DNA of 64,000 nt from Owenweeksia sp048267305 (GTDB lineage Bacteria > Bacteroidota > Bacteroidia > Flavobacteriales > Schleiferiaceae). Each line of letters begins with the position of its first letter. Position 1 is the stretch's first letter. Positions 34,364-43,531 of the stretch are shown piece after piece. A model generated the notes under the pieces. It made no database searches and was not told the origin of the DNA. It worked only from the letters and a program-made list of their open reading frames with translations. The DNA lies in assembly GCA_048267305.1 (NCBI GenBank), contig JBLWXT010000012.1:62001-126000 (forward strand), read 5' to 3'. The translations under genes and the position numbers were made by a program.

Positions 34364-35689
34364 ATGGATATTTTTATACAAGCATCTCAGTTTATACTGA
34401 GTCTTTCCCTTTTAATTATTCTTCACGAAATGGGCCACTTTATACCGGCCAAATTGTTTAAAACACGTGTGGAGAAATTCTACCTGTTTTTTGACCCATG
34501 GTTTTCTTTGGTAAAAAAGAAAATTGGTGGCACTGAATACGGAATTGGCTGGCTACCTCTTGGTGGTTATGTTAAGATTTCGGGTATGGTGGATGAGAGT
34601 ATGGACAAGGAGCAAATGAAGCAGGAGCCCAAGCCCTGGGAATTTCGCTCCAAGCCGGCCTGGCAGCGCCTTATTATTATGATTGGTGGGGTTACCGTAA
34701 ACGTGATTCTGGCTATTGTAATTTACACAGGCATGATGATGTACTACGGGGAGGAAACCATACCTGTAGAAAGTTTGAAGTGGGGAGTGGCTGTAGATAG
34801 TACAGCAGAAAAAATCGGTATTCAGAGTGGTGATAAAATTGTTTCCATTGACGGGAAGAAGATAGAAACCTTTCGCGATATTTCATTGGAGTTGTTACTT
34901 GGTGAGGCGGGAAAGATTAAGGTAGAGAGAAACGGCCAAATGATGGATATTTCGGTTTCTGATGAGCAGAAAGGTGAAATAATATCAGCAAAACGGGAAA
35001 TTATTGCGCCAAGATTTCCATATGTAGCTGGAGGTTCTGTAAAAGACTCGGAAGCAGAAAAAGCTAATTTTCAGGATGGCGATTCCCTATTGGCGCTTAA
35101 TGGCGAACCGATGTACTTTTTTGACCAATACCAGGAGGCAATTCCTAAGCATAAAAATGAGGAAATTACCATCACGGTAATGAGAGATGGTGTACAGCAG
35201 GATATTGCCGTAAATGTACCGGAAGAGGGCAAAATTGGTCTTAGACCCTATAGTCCAGCAAAGTTTTTGAAGGTAGACTACAAGAAGTACGGATTTTTTG
35301 AAGCTATTCCTGCAGGGTTTAATCAGTCCACAAAAGTGCTTACCGATTACATCCGTCAATTTCGCTTAATCTTTAACCCTGAAACGGGTGCTTATAAGGA
35401 GTTGGGAGGCTTCATTATGATAGCCAATCAATTTGATACTACCTGGAACTGGCAAAAATTCTGGGGCTTTACAGCCTTCCTGAGTATTATGCTGGCTTTC
35501 CTGAATATATTACCAATACCGGCACTTGATGGTGGCCACGTAGTGTTTGTACTATGGGAAATGATTACCGGCCGCAAACCTTCTGAAAAGGTGCTTGAGT
35601 ATGCTCAGGTAGTTGGTTTTGTTATCCTTCTCGGATTAATCATTGTAGCAAATGGTAATGATATTATAGGACTGTTTAATAAGGATTAG
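34364..35689 (+). CDS. rseP: RIP metalloprotease, site-2 protease family
   Basis: A 441-residue polytopic membrane protease. The zinc site is IILHEMGHFIPAKLF in the first helix (HEMGH), and the third ligand is in ILPIPALDGGHV near the C-terminus. Two PDZ-like modules lie in the periplasm (about 135-200 and 220-285, e.g. SGDKIVSIDGKKI, DGDSLLALNGEPM). RseP cleaves transmembrane anti-sigma or signal-peptide remnants within the membrane. An ECF operon with a single-helix regulator lies 4 kb upstream, but a link is speculative. Confidence 0.94.
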   Translation: MDIFIQASQFILSLSLLIILHEMGHFIPAKLFKTRVEKFYLFFDPWFSLVKKKIGGTEYGIGWLPLGGYVKISGMVDESMDKEQMKQEPKPWEFRSKPAWQRLIIMIGGVTVNVILAIVIYTGMMMYYGEETIPVESLKWGVAVDSTAEKIGIQSGDKIVSIDGKKIETFRDISLELLLGEAGKIKVERNGQMMDISVSDEQKGEIISAKREIIAPRFPYVAGGSVKDSEAEKANFQDGDSLLALNGEPMYFFDQYQEAIPKHKNEEITITVMRDGVQQDIAVNVPEEGKIGLRPYSPAKFLKVDYKKYGFFEAIPAGFNQSTKVLTDYIRQFRLIFNPETGAYKELGGFIMIANQFDTTWNWQKFWGFTAFLSIMLAFLNILPIPALDGGHVVFVLWEMITGRKPSEKVLEYAQVVGFVILLGLIIVANGNDIIGLFNKD

Positions 35690-35714
35690 ACCGCTTCCGG
35701 TCCTAATAAAATTG

Positions 35715-35749
35715 AAATGCCCGAGGACGACTGTTCTCGGGCATTTTTT
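35715..35749 (+). terminator. Intrinsic terminator after rseP
   Basis: An 11-bp stem AAATGCCCGAG / CTCGGGCATTT (35715-35725, 35736-35746) with a 10-nt loop and a T-run. It overlaps the last bases of the convergent gene at 35748. Confidence 0.85.
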
Positions 35750-36371
35750 ATGGATCAGGGTTTATTTCGTCAAGTATAAGATTAATCTTTCTATTCAAAT
35801 TCCAAGAGTTCTTTTCTCGATCATAGAAAACCGGATTCTTCATTCTTGCAATTAATTCCGCCATTTCTCTTTGGTTTAAATCCGCTAATTTCTTTTTCAG
35901 ATAGAATTCTGAGGCCGCTTGGATTCCCATTTGACCGTTGAGGAAGTCAGAGGAGTGTGTTGTGAAGTTTAAGCAATCTTCTTGAGAGAGCAGCTCTTCT
36001 ACCTTTAGAGCAATTATGCTATGGCGGATATAATTCCACGTTTCGGGAGAATCAAATGTAGACCGGGGCATCATTTTTACAGCTTGCTCGCATGGACATG
36101 CAGGCCCGGGTCTTCTATGGATAATGTGATTCTTTATGGAACCCCAGAATCCTTCTTTCATTTGCTCGGGATAAATGGCCGAATAAAAATCAACAAAGTT
36201 TTGTGGCAGTTTTGGAGCTGCTCTAATCTGCCAAGTAACCATTTCCTTTGATTTCTCGGACATATATAAACTACTTGCTGATTCTAAGAATAGTATTAGG
36301 GAAGCGAGAAGAATCAGGCCCGCTATGGTAGCTATCAAAATGATTCGCCTTATTGGTTTCCAGATTTCCAT
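35748..36371 (-). CDS. Divergent GT51-like transglycosylase domain protein
   Basis: A 207-residue single-pass membrane protein (helix about 8-30 from ATG 36371; an ATG at 36389 would add 6). The C-terminal half matches the layout of peptidoglycan glycosyltransferases: IIALKVEELLSQEDCLNF, then DFLNGQMGIQAASEFYLKK, then REMAELIARMKNPVFYD. The catalytic part is abnormal. Where GT51 enzymes have EDxxFxxHxG and GASTITQQ, this has QNFVDFYSAIYPEQMKEG and RPGPACPCEQAVK, so the catalytic Glu is not recognisable. It may be an inactive paralogue or have altered chemistry. Confidence 0.6.
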   Translation of the reverse strand: MEIWKPIRRIILIATIAGLILLASLILFLESASSLYMSEKSKEMVTWQIRAAPKLPQNFVDFYSAIYPEQMKEGFWGSIKNHIIHRRPGPACPCEQAVKMMPRSTFDSPETWNYIRHSIIALKVEELLSQEDCLNFTTHSSDFLNGQMGIQAASEFYLKKKLADLNQREMAELIARMKNPVFYDREKNSWNLNRKINLILDEINPDP

Positions 36372-36616
36372 TGTTAAGAAATGATGCACACAAGTTAGGA
36401 AAGTAGTTCACCAATTTAGAACCTAGTACTACAGAGAATGCCAAGCGTAAAACCGTGATTGTTTATCAAGGGCTATTATATTTATTTTTACCCTCACCGC
36501 GCTTCATAAGCTTTGTCAGCCCACACTTTAGGTAAAGCTGAAAAATGTCAGATTTTCAGCTAGAACCATTGGATATTTTTTTTGAAGAAGGTATGAGCTT
36601 TTAGGATGCACAATCT

Positions 36617-37060
36617 TTAAAGCTCCATTTCCATATAATACAAATCCAGATCAGGCCCCCAGTATTCTTTTTTAATCTCCTTTAGGGAGAATCCCATTTT
36701 GCTATAAAACTCATTGGTATGCTGGCTGGTACGTACTATGCATTTTAGCAGGGCAGGTTTGGTTTTCACAAACTCCAGTCGGTGTTGGGTCAACTTTGTA
36801 CCTAATCCTTTTCCATGAAAATCGGGATGAATCATACCCCACGATAGAATGGCGGAGCTAAAATCATCTTCATAATTGAGACCACCGCAGCCCAGAATTT
36901 TTCCGTTTTCCTCCAACACAAAATAATCCTCCCGCTCATTATCCAGATAATTGGAAAACCAGGCTTCTTCTTTGGGGGCAAAATAAGGGGGCGTATTGAG
37001 CCGAATGAGTTCAATAAGCTGTGGTTTGTGTGCGGGGGTATAGGGTTTTATTGTAAGCAT
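36617..37060 (-). CDS. GNAT family N-acetyltransferase
   Basis: A 147-residue GNAT enzyme. The acetyl-CoA loop is HPDFHGKGLGTKLTQHRLEF near 77-96, preceded by the strand AILSWGMI. The C-terminal NEFYSKMGFSLKEIKKEY is typical. The acceptor is unknown. It has no operon partner; 36390-36616 upstream of it and downstream of the GT51-like gene's promoter shows no other gene. Confidence 0.87.
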   Translation of the reverse strand: MLTIKPYTPAHKPQLIELIRLNTPPYFAPKEEAWFSNYLDNEREDYFVLEENGKILGCGGLNYEDDFSSAILSWGMIHPDFHGKGLGTKLTQHRLEFVKTKPALLKCIVRTSQHTNEFYSKMGFSLKEIKKEYWGPDLDLYYMEMEL

Positions 37061-37125
37061 AATGCAGGGGTCTTAACCATTCTTAAGAAGGTTATTTAAC
37101 TGAAGTCACATATTTGAACGAACTG

Positions 37126-37842
37126 TCAGGCTTCTGGTAAACTTAACAAATCTGTTGAAACGGTTTCCGAATTCTCAGTGGGTGCATCTTCATTAACCTC
37201 CCATAATAATTGCTCTACCCTGGAGTAGTCACTAACAATTTTTATAGCCAACAATGCCAGAGGAATGCCAATTATGCCCGAGACCATACTGGCAATGGTG
37301 AGGTTTAAAAGTTCGTCCAGGCTGTCAGCACTATTGGAAGCGCGGAAAATTACCTGCCCTAAAATATTACTTATTATCCACAGCATCCACCAAATCCCCA
37401 AAGTGGCTGTATTTAGCTTAATGGGCGGGGTTATATCGTTTTTCCTTAAGTACAAGGGTGTGTCTACATAGAGCTCCTTCATAATCTGGAAAGGCCTGAA
37501 GAGGTTTAGGATGGGAACAAACCAGCTGCCGGCAGCCCAACCTTCAGGAAACTGGAGGTAGTTTACCCTTTGGTGAAGGTTGTAATAGCTTCTTCTAAAC
37601 CATGAGATGAAACAGATGGCAGAAATAAGGAAAACTATACCATAGCCTACTCCCAACAGCGTTTCGCGTAAATCATTATTGTCAATTTCTTCCATTGAGA
37701 TATCTACTCCCTGGTCCAGCTCCTGTAAAAGGTTATACTGCAGGTATCCCGAAAAAATGGTTAAAATTTCGAATAACAAAACGGTCCATATCAGAGCGAT
37801 GGCCAGCTTGGCTCGTTGAGCATTTGGTTTTAATGGTTGCAT
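37126..37842 (-). CDS. DUF4328 domain membrane protein
   Basis: A 238-residue membrane protein with four helices (about 13-36, 60-82, 128-155, 170-200). The loop after helix 2, RRSYYNLHQRVNYLQFPEGW followed by AAGSWFVPILNLFRPFQIM, is the DUF4328 hallmark. Function is unknown. It is flanked by a GNAT gene and a T9SS cargo gene on the same strand with no tight coupling. Confidence 0.85.
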   Translation of the reverse strand: MQPLKPNAQRAKLAIALIWTVLLFEILTIFSGYLQYNLLQELDQGVDISMEEIDNNDLRETLLGVGYGIVFLISAICFISWFRRSYYNLHQRVNYLQFPEGWAAGSWFVPILNLFRPFQIMKELYVDTPLYLRKNDITPPIKLNTATLGIWWMLWIISNILGQVIFRASNSADSLDELLNLTIASMVSGIIGIPLALLAIKIVSDYSRVEQLLWEVNEDAPTENSETVSTDLLSLPEA

Positions 37843-37967
37843 GGTTTTTAGTGTATTTACTTGAGGGGTAAAATAGATTTATTACAGAATGGTTATTGGC
37901 TAGTGGCTTGGAGATTAGGTTCCTTAAAATCATATAAGTTGCCACAGCACACTTTTCAGAATAACAC

Positions 37968-40034
37968 TCAATGTGAAATCAGGATTCTTTTGTGAACCAC
38001 GCCTTCATGCGATTGAACACGTACAATGTAAAGCCCACTTTGGAGCCCAGAAACATCAATAGTATTGGCGCCTGATTTTGATTGATAGCAAACACTTCCT
38101 CTTGAGTCCAATAATGAAATCTCAGCGTTTGAATATTGCGGGTTCAATCTGATATGGAGTAAGGCATCGGCAGGCAAGGGATAAATCTCCAATTGTGATA
38201 ATGAAATTTCATCAATAGATATTCCCGGACTTACCGGATATGCCACGCCTCCCTTTAAGTAATAGTCATATCCTGAGTAAACTTTTAAAGCCTTTTTTGC
38301 TGATATTTTCACAGTGTAATAGGAGTCTAGATATACACCAGCCGTATCCAGAAGAATTTTATAACTGCCAGAGGAAAGGTTTTGAAAAGTGTAGTCACCC
38401 AATGTATCGGTATAGGTAACGGCTATCAAACTATCCGAGTGATCTACCAATAGCATGGTTATAAAGCGCACGGGTAGTGAGTCAATATCGTAAACAGTGC
38501 CCGAAAGGCTGTGGGTGCCTGAGTTGATTGGGGTGTTAACCAGCCTTATATCAATGCCTGCCATAATGGTATCATCTATAGAAAGCTCAGTAGCCTTTTC
38601 CCAGTTATAGGTTCGGGTGTAATAAGTTGAAACGTGATTGGGCTGGTTATAAAATGCCTTAACAAAATACTTCCCTTTGTCATAAACATCAAATTCATAG
38701 GTGCCGTTTGGCTGAGAGTATTGTGAAGAAATTAAGCTTACCGTGCTATCAGGGTTTTTCCTATAAAGTTCCACCAATGCATAAGCGGGGCTCAGGTTTT
38801 TGGTAATTCTCCCCTTTATCATTGAGGTGATTTCTGACAGCCTTGTTTTTGCAATAAAGAAATCGATATTCCCGGTGTTTGAAAAAACCTTGAAACTGCC
38901 AAAGTCAGCTCCCAGCCCGGCAAAATCAAAAAGGGAACCGGTAACCATAAGTTGTTTGTCTTTTGTCATCAACATGGCGTAGGCCTTATCACCATCATCT
39001 ATGCCACCAGCACTAATAAGTTCTATAACATGCCCATTATTCCCGTTCATCCGGGCAATAAATAGCCGCGATTTACACCAGCCACTGCAAAGGGTTACGG
39101 TATCAAAGGTTCCAAAGTTCCTGAAGTTACCTGCCAAGTATACCTCATTGCTATCACCCAGTACAATTGAGTATCCTTCATCAGCGCTGGTTGTGCCGTA
39201 TCCTTGAGTGGCCCATACAAAATTGCCTGTTGATGAGTCAAGCTTTGCAATAAAGATGTCTCTATAACCCGAAAGAGTATCGGAACCAAAAACAGCTGTG
39301 CCATCCAACATACCTGTGAGGTAGATAAAGCCATTTTTGTTAACAGCATGATTAACCGTGCTAATGGAATCAGGAACAAAATAGACCGGGCCCAAATTCA
39401 AGTTGGAATTTACAAACCTTAGGTGCGTATTATTTGCCAGTAAAAAGGAAGATTTACCAACAGAAGAAATACTTGTTGCCGCTAGCGATCCACCACCAAT
39501 GTATGACCCGGTAGTGCTGTAGGCCCTGTGGCTGCTGGTTGTGGCCACACAAATGGTGTTGTTTACAATACTTATAGGGTGGGGTTTGTCATAAAAATTA
39601 TAGGTGGGCCCGGGGATGGTATTGCTCCAAAGTTGAGTGCCTGCGGTGTTATATTTTCTGAGAATTGTAGTGTTTTCTAACCTACCGGTCAAATACACAT
39701 TCATGCTGGTGTCTAATACCAAACCTGAACCAAAACTGGCGCCAGTTCCAAATTGTTTTGCCCAAACTCTGTTTCCCAAAGAATCATATTTCACCAGAAA
39801 ACCGTTGTAGGTTCCTGATGAGGTAAGGGTGGTATCATCAAAGGTAGAAGTGCCACTGAAGAAACCGGTGGCATACATGTTTCCAAATTTGTCAACAGCA
39901 AGATCAAGACCTGAGGCGTATCCTGAAGATTGCTCGGCAAAGGCCCAATCCCATGATAGTTGGGCATGAGTGAGCGTAGGGTTTATTAAAAACACACAGG
40001 TGATTGCTATAGCAGCGATTAGTTTGTTTAAAGC
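37968..40034 (-). CDS. Secreted beta-propeller-like protein with T9SS sorting domain
   Basis: About 688 residues from ATG 40034; the longer frame begins at 40070. A signal peptide (LNKLIAAIAITCVFLINP) is followed by repeats of about 50 residues of the SBBP type, with recurrent phrases such as YATGFFSGTSTFDDT, YLTGMLDGTAVFGSD and YLAGNFRNFGTFDT. One or two carboxypeptidase-regulatory-like modules (about 440-620) come next. The C-terminal 75 residues are a type A sorting domain (LEIYPLPADALLHIRL ... GLYIVRVQS ... HKRILISH). It should be exported by the type IX system and anchored or released at the surface. Confidence 0.9.
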   Translation of the reverse strand, partial: ALNKLIAAIAITCVFLINPTLTHAQLSWDWAFAEQSSGYASGLDLAVDKFGNMYATGFFSGTSTFDDTTLTSSGTYNGFLVKYDSLGNRVWAKQFGTGASFGSGLVLDTSMNVYLTGRLENTTILRKYNTAGTQLWSNTIPGPTYNFYDKPHPISIVNNTICVATTSSHRAYSTTGSYIGGGSLAATSISSVGKSSFLLANNTHLRFVNSNLNLGPVYFVPDSISTVNHAVNKNGFIYLTGMLDGTAVFGSDTLSGYRDIFIAKLDSSTGNFVWATQGYGTTSADEGYSIVLGDSNEVYLAGNFRNFGTFDTVTLCSGWCKSRLFIARMNGNNGHVIELISAGGIDDGDKAYAMLMTKDKQLMVTGSLFDFAGLGADFGSFKVFSNTGNIDFFIAKTRLSEITSMIKGRITKNLSPAYALVELYRKNPDSTVSLISSQYSQPNGTYEFDVYDKGKYFVKAFYNQPNHVSTYYTRTYNWEKATELSIDDTIMAGIDIRLVNTPINSGTHSLSGTVYDIDSLPVRFITMLLVDHSDSLIAVTYTDTLGDYTFQNLSSGSYKILLDTAGVYLDSYYTVKISAKKALKVYSGYDYYLKGGVAYPVSPGISIDEISLSQLEIYPLPADALLHIRLNPQYSNAEISLLDSRGSVCYQSKSGANTIDVSGLQSGLYIVRVQSHEGVVHKRILISH

Positions 40035-40168
40035 CATAGTGGTTTTATATAAGTTGAGTGGAAAACCCAAAAGTAGGGCTTAGATTACTTGAAATTGACC
40101 TAAAAGATTCATTTTTTGAGGAACACCATAAATAGGGTTCTAATTGTGGTTTTTAAGAAATTAAGAGA

Positions 40169-40708
40169 TTACTCAGTTGGCGAAACATGATCATAACTAA
40201 TCACCCGCGCCAGTTTCCACTGTTTGCCTTCTTTTAGCCAGAGGTGACTAAAACGCGCTTCTGAAGTTAACTGCAACTCCGGGTTATTGGGGTAAAGGGC
40301 ATAAAACCGGTGAAACCCTTTTTGCAGTGCACCATATAGCTCACCGTTGCTGTACATGGGAAATACACTTAGTGAACCTGGTTCCAGCTTGCGGATGGCT
40401 TTATAGTCCATATTACAAAGGCCGTTTTTCGTACCATCAATAAAAGCTTGTTTGCTGGGGGTTATCCCTGATTGATCGTGATAGAATTCAAAATCATCAG
40501 CTACTAAGCTGTCGAAAACCGCAAGGTTGCATTGGTTGAAACCGAGGTTGAAGAGAAGGCTGTCTATTGTTTTTAATTGGTGGAAAAGCTCAGGGTTTGC
40601 CTGAGAAGAACCTCTGGAAATTTCAACTGGCTGGGGTTGGCTGGGGGTGCAGCTAATGGTGATGATGCAAATTAAAAAGGCGTATATAATTTTATGAAAG
40701 GATGACAT
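40169..40708 (-). CDS. NTF2-like lipoprotein, full-length copy
   Basis: A 179-residue lipoprotein (lipobox TISC, Cys at 20). The mature domain starts with helices FHQLKTIDSLLFNLGF and FDSLVADDFEFYHDQSG, then has strands RFSHLWLKEGKQWKLARVIS, the pattern of NTF2-like/DUF4440 proteins. Its function is unknown. A truncated paralogue with very similar DNA is at 42741-43058 on the same strand. Confidence 0.78.
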   Translation of the reverse strand: MSSFHKIIYAFLICIITISCTPSQPQPVEISRGSSQANPELFHQLKTIDSLLFNLGFNQCNLAVFDSLVADDFEFYHDQSGITPSKQAFIDGTKNGLCNMDYKAIRKLEPGSLSVFPMYSNGELYGALQKGFHRFYALYPNNPELQLTSEARFSHLWLKEGKQWKLARVISYDHVSPTE

Positions 40709-40835
40709 TTAGTACTAAAGTAGTTTGATGACTTCCTTCAAAAATAAACTTTAATGGGTTTGTATTACAGCATTTTTCAAGCTGGAGCACAATGCTAAGT
40801 TTGTGTGAAAGCAGAAGCTATTACAGCCTACCTAT

Positions 40836-41219
40836 TCAGTTGTTTGAAGAATCAAAGCTCTGGCACTGAGTCTTCTTAGTAAACATATACATCCAGATAA
40901 GGCGTGATAATCTGAAATTGATTTTGCTAAGTAAAAGGGCAACGGTGGCCATGGCAATAAAAGTTGGGAGATTGTCAATACCAAATATAAACTTGGCGGT
41001 TACAGCAACTGAAAGCATTTCGGCTACTACCAAGCCATAGCTTACGTACATGGCGCCAAAAAAGAAGCCAGGTTCACGCGTAAACGCATATCCGCATGAA
41101 TTGCAGTTATTACGCATTTTTGGAATCTTAAAAATATTTCTCGCTGTAGTTTTTTCAAATACATCTCCTTTGTGGCAACAAGGGCATTTTCCTGCAATTA
41201 CATTAGATATTTTCCTCAT
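40836..41219 (-). CDS. DUF983 family protein
   Basis: About 127 residues from ATG 41219; a TTG at 41243 would add 8. It has an N-terminal zinc-ribbon-like pair CPCCHKGDVF and CNSCGYAF, then two membrane helices (about 50-75 and 80-100) and a basic C-terminus. This is the DUF983 layout: a small membrane protein with two CxxC motifs. Its role is unknown; it is divergent from the AraC regulator, sharing a 99-nt spacer. Confidence 0.85.
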   Translation of the reverse strand: MRKISNVIAGKCPCCHKGDVFEKTTARNIFKIPKMRNNCNSCGYAFTREPGFFFGAMYVSYGLVVAEMLSVAVTAKFIFGIDNLPTFIAMATVALLLSKINFRLSRLIWMYMFTKKTQCQSFDSSNN

Positions 41220-41318
41220 GATTGTTAAATATTTAGACGGCAAAGTTGCCTGCTTCTTTTTCTATGTAATTACATTATTTTCTCGGGTTTTTGTATTATT
41301 GAGACATTTTGTATTCGT

Positions 41319-42194
41319 ATGGATGTATTAAAAGTTTTGCATATTGATCAGTTTGAGGAGAAAGGCGGCAGCTTTGATTTTTACTGTAATGATTTTAAAA
41401 GCCACTTGAATGATCATCTCCACTCCATATCACGAGCCCATAAGCACGGCTTTTTCGTTACCGTAATTTTTACCGCTGGCAGCGGAACTCATGAGATCGA
41501 TTTTTCAAGTTACCCTATTAAGCCCGGAAGTGTGTTTATGATGGTACCGGGGCAGGTACACAACTGGACTTTTACCAATGATATCGATGGTTTTATTTTT
41601 TTTCATTCACAAGAATTTTTTGACAGGCATTTTACCAAGAGGTCAGTTTATCAGTTTCCCTTTTTTTTCTCCACCCAAAATAAGCCAGGGTTTGAGCTTT
41701 CTCCCAATCATTTGGAAAAGCTAAAAGGCCTGTGCGATGAGCTGCAAGAGGAGTATCACCATAAGCAGCCCTTTGGCAGCCAAAAGCGGTTGGCCCTGGT
41801 AGACTTAATTTACTTGAATTTGAGCCGATGGTATTTGGAGGAGGTACAGCAAGAGCTTAGGTCCATAGGAGGGTATTCTGCAAAGTTGCGGGAGCTGGGA
41901 CGTCTTGTTGATGAAAATTTTGAAGAGGTGAAATCACCAACTAAATATGCGGCTATGATGAACATCAGCCCTAAGCACTTAAATAGAATTGTAAAGAGTT
42001 CGGTAGGTAAAACCACCTCTGATTTGATTTTAGACCGTATCACTTTAGAGGCAAAGCGCAGGTTGGTACACGAGCAAAGTAGCTTGGCACAAATAGCCTA
42101 TAGCCTCGGATATGAAGACTATGCTTATTTTTCAAAATTGTTTAAAGCACGAACCGGCTATCCACCAAAAGCTTTTAGGGAAAAGTATGGTTAA
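41319..42194 (+). CDS. AraC family transcriptional regulator
   Basis: A 291-residue regulator with an N-terminal cupin-like sensor domain (about 20-140: HGFFVTVIFTAGSGTHEIDF, PGSVFMMVPGQVHNWTF) and a C-terminal pair of helix-turn-helix motifs (about 190-290). The second ends in the typical AYFSKLFKARTGYPPKAFR. It may bind a small ligand in the cupin. It is divergent from DUF983, which is a possible target along with itself. Confidence 0.92.
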   Translation: MDVLKVLHIDQFEEKGGSFDFYCNDFKSHLNDHLHSISRAHKHGFFVTVIFTAGSGTHEIDFSSYPIKPGSVFMMVPGQVHNWTFTNDIDGFIFFHSQEFFDRHFTKRSVYQFPFFFSTQNKPGFELSPNHLEKLKGLCDELQEEYHHKQPFGSQKRLALVDLIYLNLSRWYLEEVQQELRSIGGYSAKLRELGRLVDENFEEVKSPTKYAAMMNISPKHLNRIVKSSVGKTTSDLILDRITLEAKRRLVHEQSSLAQIAYSLGYEDYAYFSKLFKARTGYPPKAFREKYG

Positions 42195-42560
42195 CAGGCG
42201 ATCTTATGTTTTAAATTGAAAAGTGCCAATGCCCTGTAATGGCTTTTATTAGTCGCTGTAATAGGGTGTGAATTGGCGCAAAAGTTCCATCATCATGGTA
42301 TGCATTTTGAGGATGTAAACGATAGTTTAGCTCTGGTAATCATGATATTTATCAATCATACTACTTTCAAAAAAGCCAAAGTCATCTTTCTGACTTATTG
42401 AGCACCCGCGAGTGTGCTTCAAAACATCCCGTTTACTTTATTTAATTCTATGTACAGCTTAATTCAAGGCTGCGGCAATACTCGCTACATAAAGTTTTAA
42501 GCCCCTTGTGGCCATCGGGATTTCGGACTTCTCATTTATTATAATTTAAAACTTAATGAC
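42195..42560. other. Intergenic region, no gene seen
   Basis: A 366-nt stretch between the AraC gene and the small basic protein. I see no reading frame of note, no tRNA and no strong hairpin. It must contain the promoter of the small gene at 42561. Confidence 0.45.
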
Positions 42561-42680
42561 ATGGCACGAGGAAAGAATCTTAAGACTCCGAAAAAGAACT
42601 TGAAAGAGTTGAGACAAGAGAAAATCCTAAAGAAGATAGAAGAGAAGCAAGCCAAAAAGCGCAAGTCACGAGTGGCATAA
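42561..42680 (+). CDS. 39-residue highly basic protein
   Basis: A short frame MARGKNLKTPKKNLKELRQE followed by KILKKIEEKQAKKRKSRVA, with 16 Lys or Arg and no Cys or aromatic residues. It is likely a single helix. It is a real gene candidate because it begins with ATG in an isolated spot and is followed 28 nt later by a strong terminator. The charge suggests binding to RNA, ribosomes or DNA, but I know no family for it. Confidence 0.6.
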   Translation: MARGKNLKTPKKNLKELRQEKILKKIEEKQAKKRKSRVA

Positions 42681-42707
42681 TGCAGGCCTGCACAGTTTTA
42701 GTGAAAG

Positions 42708-42737
42708 GAGCCGGTGGAGAAATCCACCGGCTTTTTG
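42708..42737 (+). terminator. Intrinsic terminator of the small basic gene
   Basis: A 10-bp GC-rich stem AGCCGGTGGA / TCCACCGGCT (42709-42718, 42723-42732) closed by a GAAA tetraloop and followed by TTTT. Confidence 0.85.
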
Positions 42738-42740
42738 ATT

Positions 42741-43058
42741 TTAGCAGAAATCCGGAGCCCTATTACAAAGGCCGTTTTTCGTACCATCAATAAAATCCTG
42801 TTTGGTTGAGGTTATCCCCGATTGATCGTGATAGAATTCAAAATCATCAGCTACTAAGCTGTCGAAAACCGCAAGCTTACATTCGTTGAAGCCAAGGTTG
42901 AAGAGGAGGCTGTCCATTGTTTTTAGTTGGTGGAAAAGGGCGGAGGTATCTTTTAGGGTTTCTTCAAGGACTTCCTTTATTGAAGCCTCGTTTTGGCGGC
43001 CTAAAAATAGAACTGAAAATAGAGATGCGCTTAGCGTGAAGCTTAGGATATTAGCCAT
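42741..43058 (-). pseudogene. Truncated paralogue of the NTF2-like lipoprotein
   Basis: A 105-residue frame whose last 65 residues match residues 42-105 of the 40169-40708 protein nearly word for word (FHQLKTMDSLLFNLGFNECK, LAVFDSLVADDFEFYHDQSG). After GLCN it diverges at once to RAPDFC and stops, losing the C-terminal half. The first 40 residues differ: a hydrophobic start (ILSFTLSASLFSVLFLG) with no lipobox Cys. The match ends next to the terminator at 42708, suggesting a duplicated segment was cut there. It is probably non-functional. Confidence 0.7.
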
Positions 43059-43531
43059 GATGTAATTTAACCTTCTTCAAAGAAAACTAAAAAAAAGTGA
43101 TAGGTTAAACTTCACTTTTAGTGGTGAGCTTTGCACGGAGATAATCATCTAATTCAGTTCCATAAGGTGTTTGAGGTTTGCAACCTGTTATATGAAAAAA
43201 CTCACTATATGGCACTTTTCATAAAAAGATGTGAAGAGCATACTATTACAGCAGATGGTGTAAGTTTTCAAGGTAAAAGAAACCTTGGGAGCGGAGCTTA
43301 AAAAAAATCGATTGATTTTAATAAATCAAAGACAAAAATTAAGGTAGAGCCTGCATCCCTTTTACAAAGGCATACACTGCTGGAGAAAATGTGACTGGTA
43401 TTATTTATAATAATTTTAGGCAATGAAAATATTTTCCCTAATCATTTTTTTGCTATAAACCTCAAATCAAAAACTCCATGATGAAGTTTAAAAACAGGGT
43501 TCCTAGGCTTGGCGTCAGTTAAACAACTACA
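43059..43531. other. Intergenic region, no gene seen
   Basis: A 473-nt AT-rich stretch with no convincing frame. A 30-codon frame at 43209-43301 has no supporting signal. The region lies among decayed genes and may itself be degraded coding DNA. Confidence 0.4.

Noticed and set aside
29048..35689. RseP acting on the ECF sigma operon upstream as one system
   Set aside because: The genes are 3.5 kb apart with opposite-strand and unrelated genes between, and no RseA-like protein is present. Proximity alone is too weak.
43209..43301. 30-codon frame MALFIKRCEEHTITADGVSF...
   Set aside because: No start signal, terminator or recognisable motif; it sits in a zone of decayed DNA.
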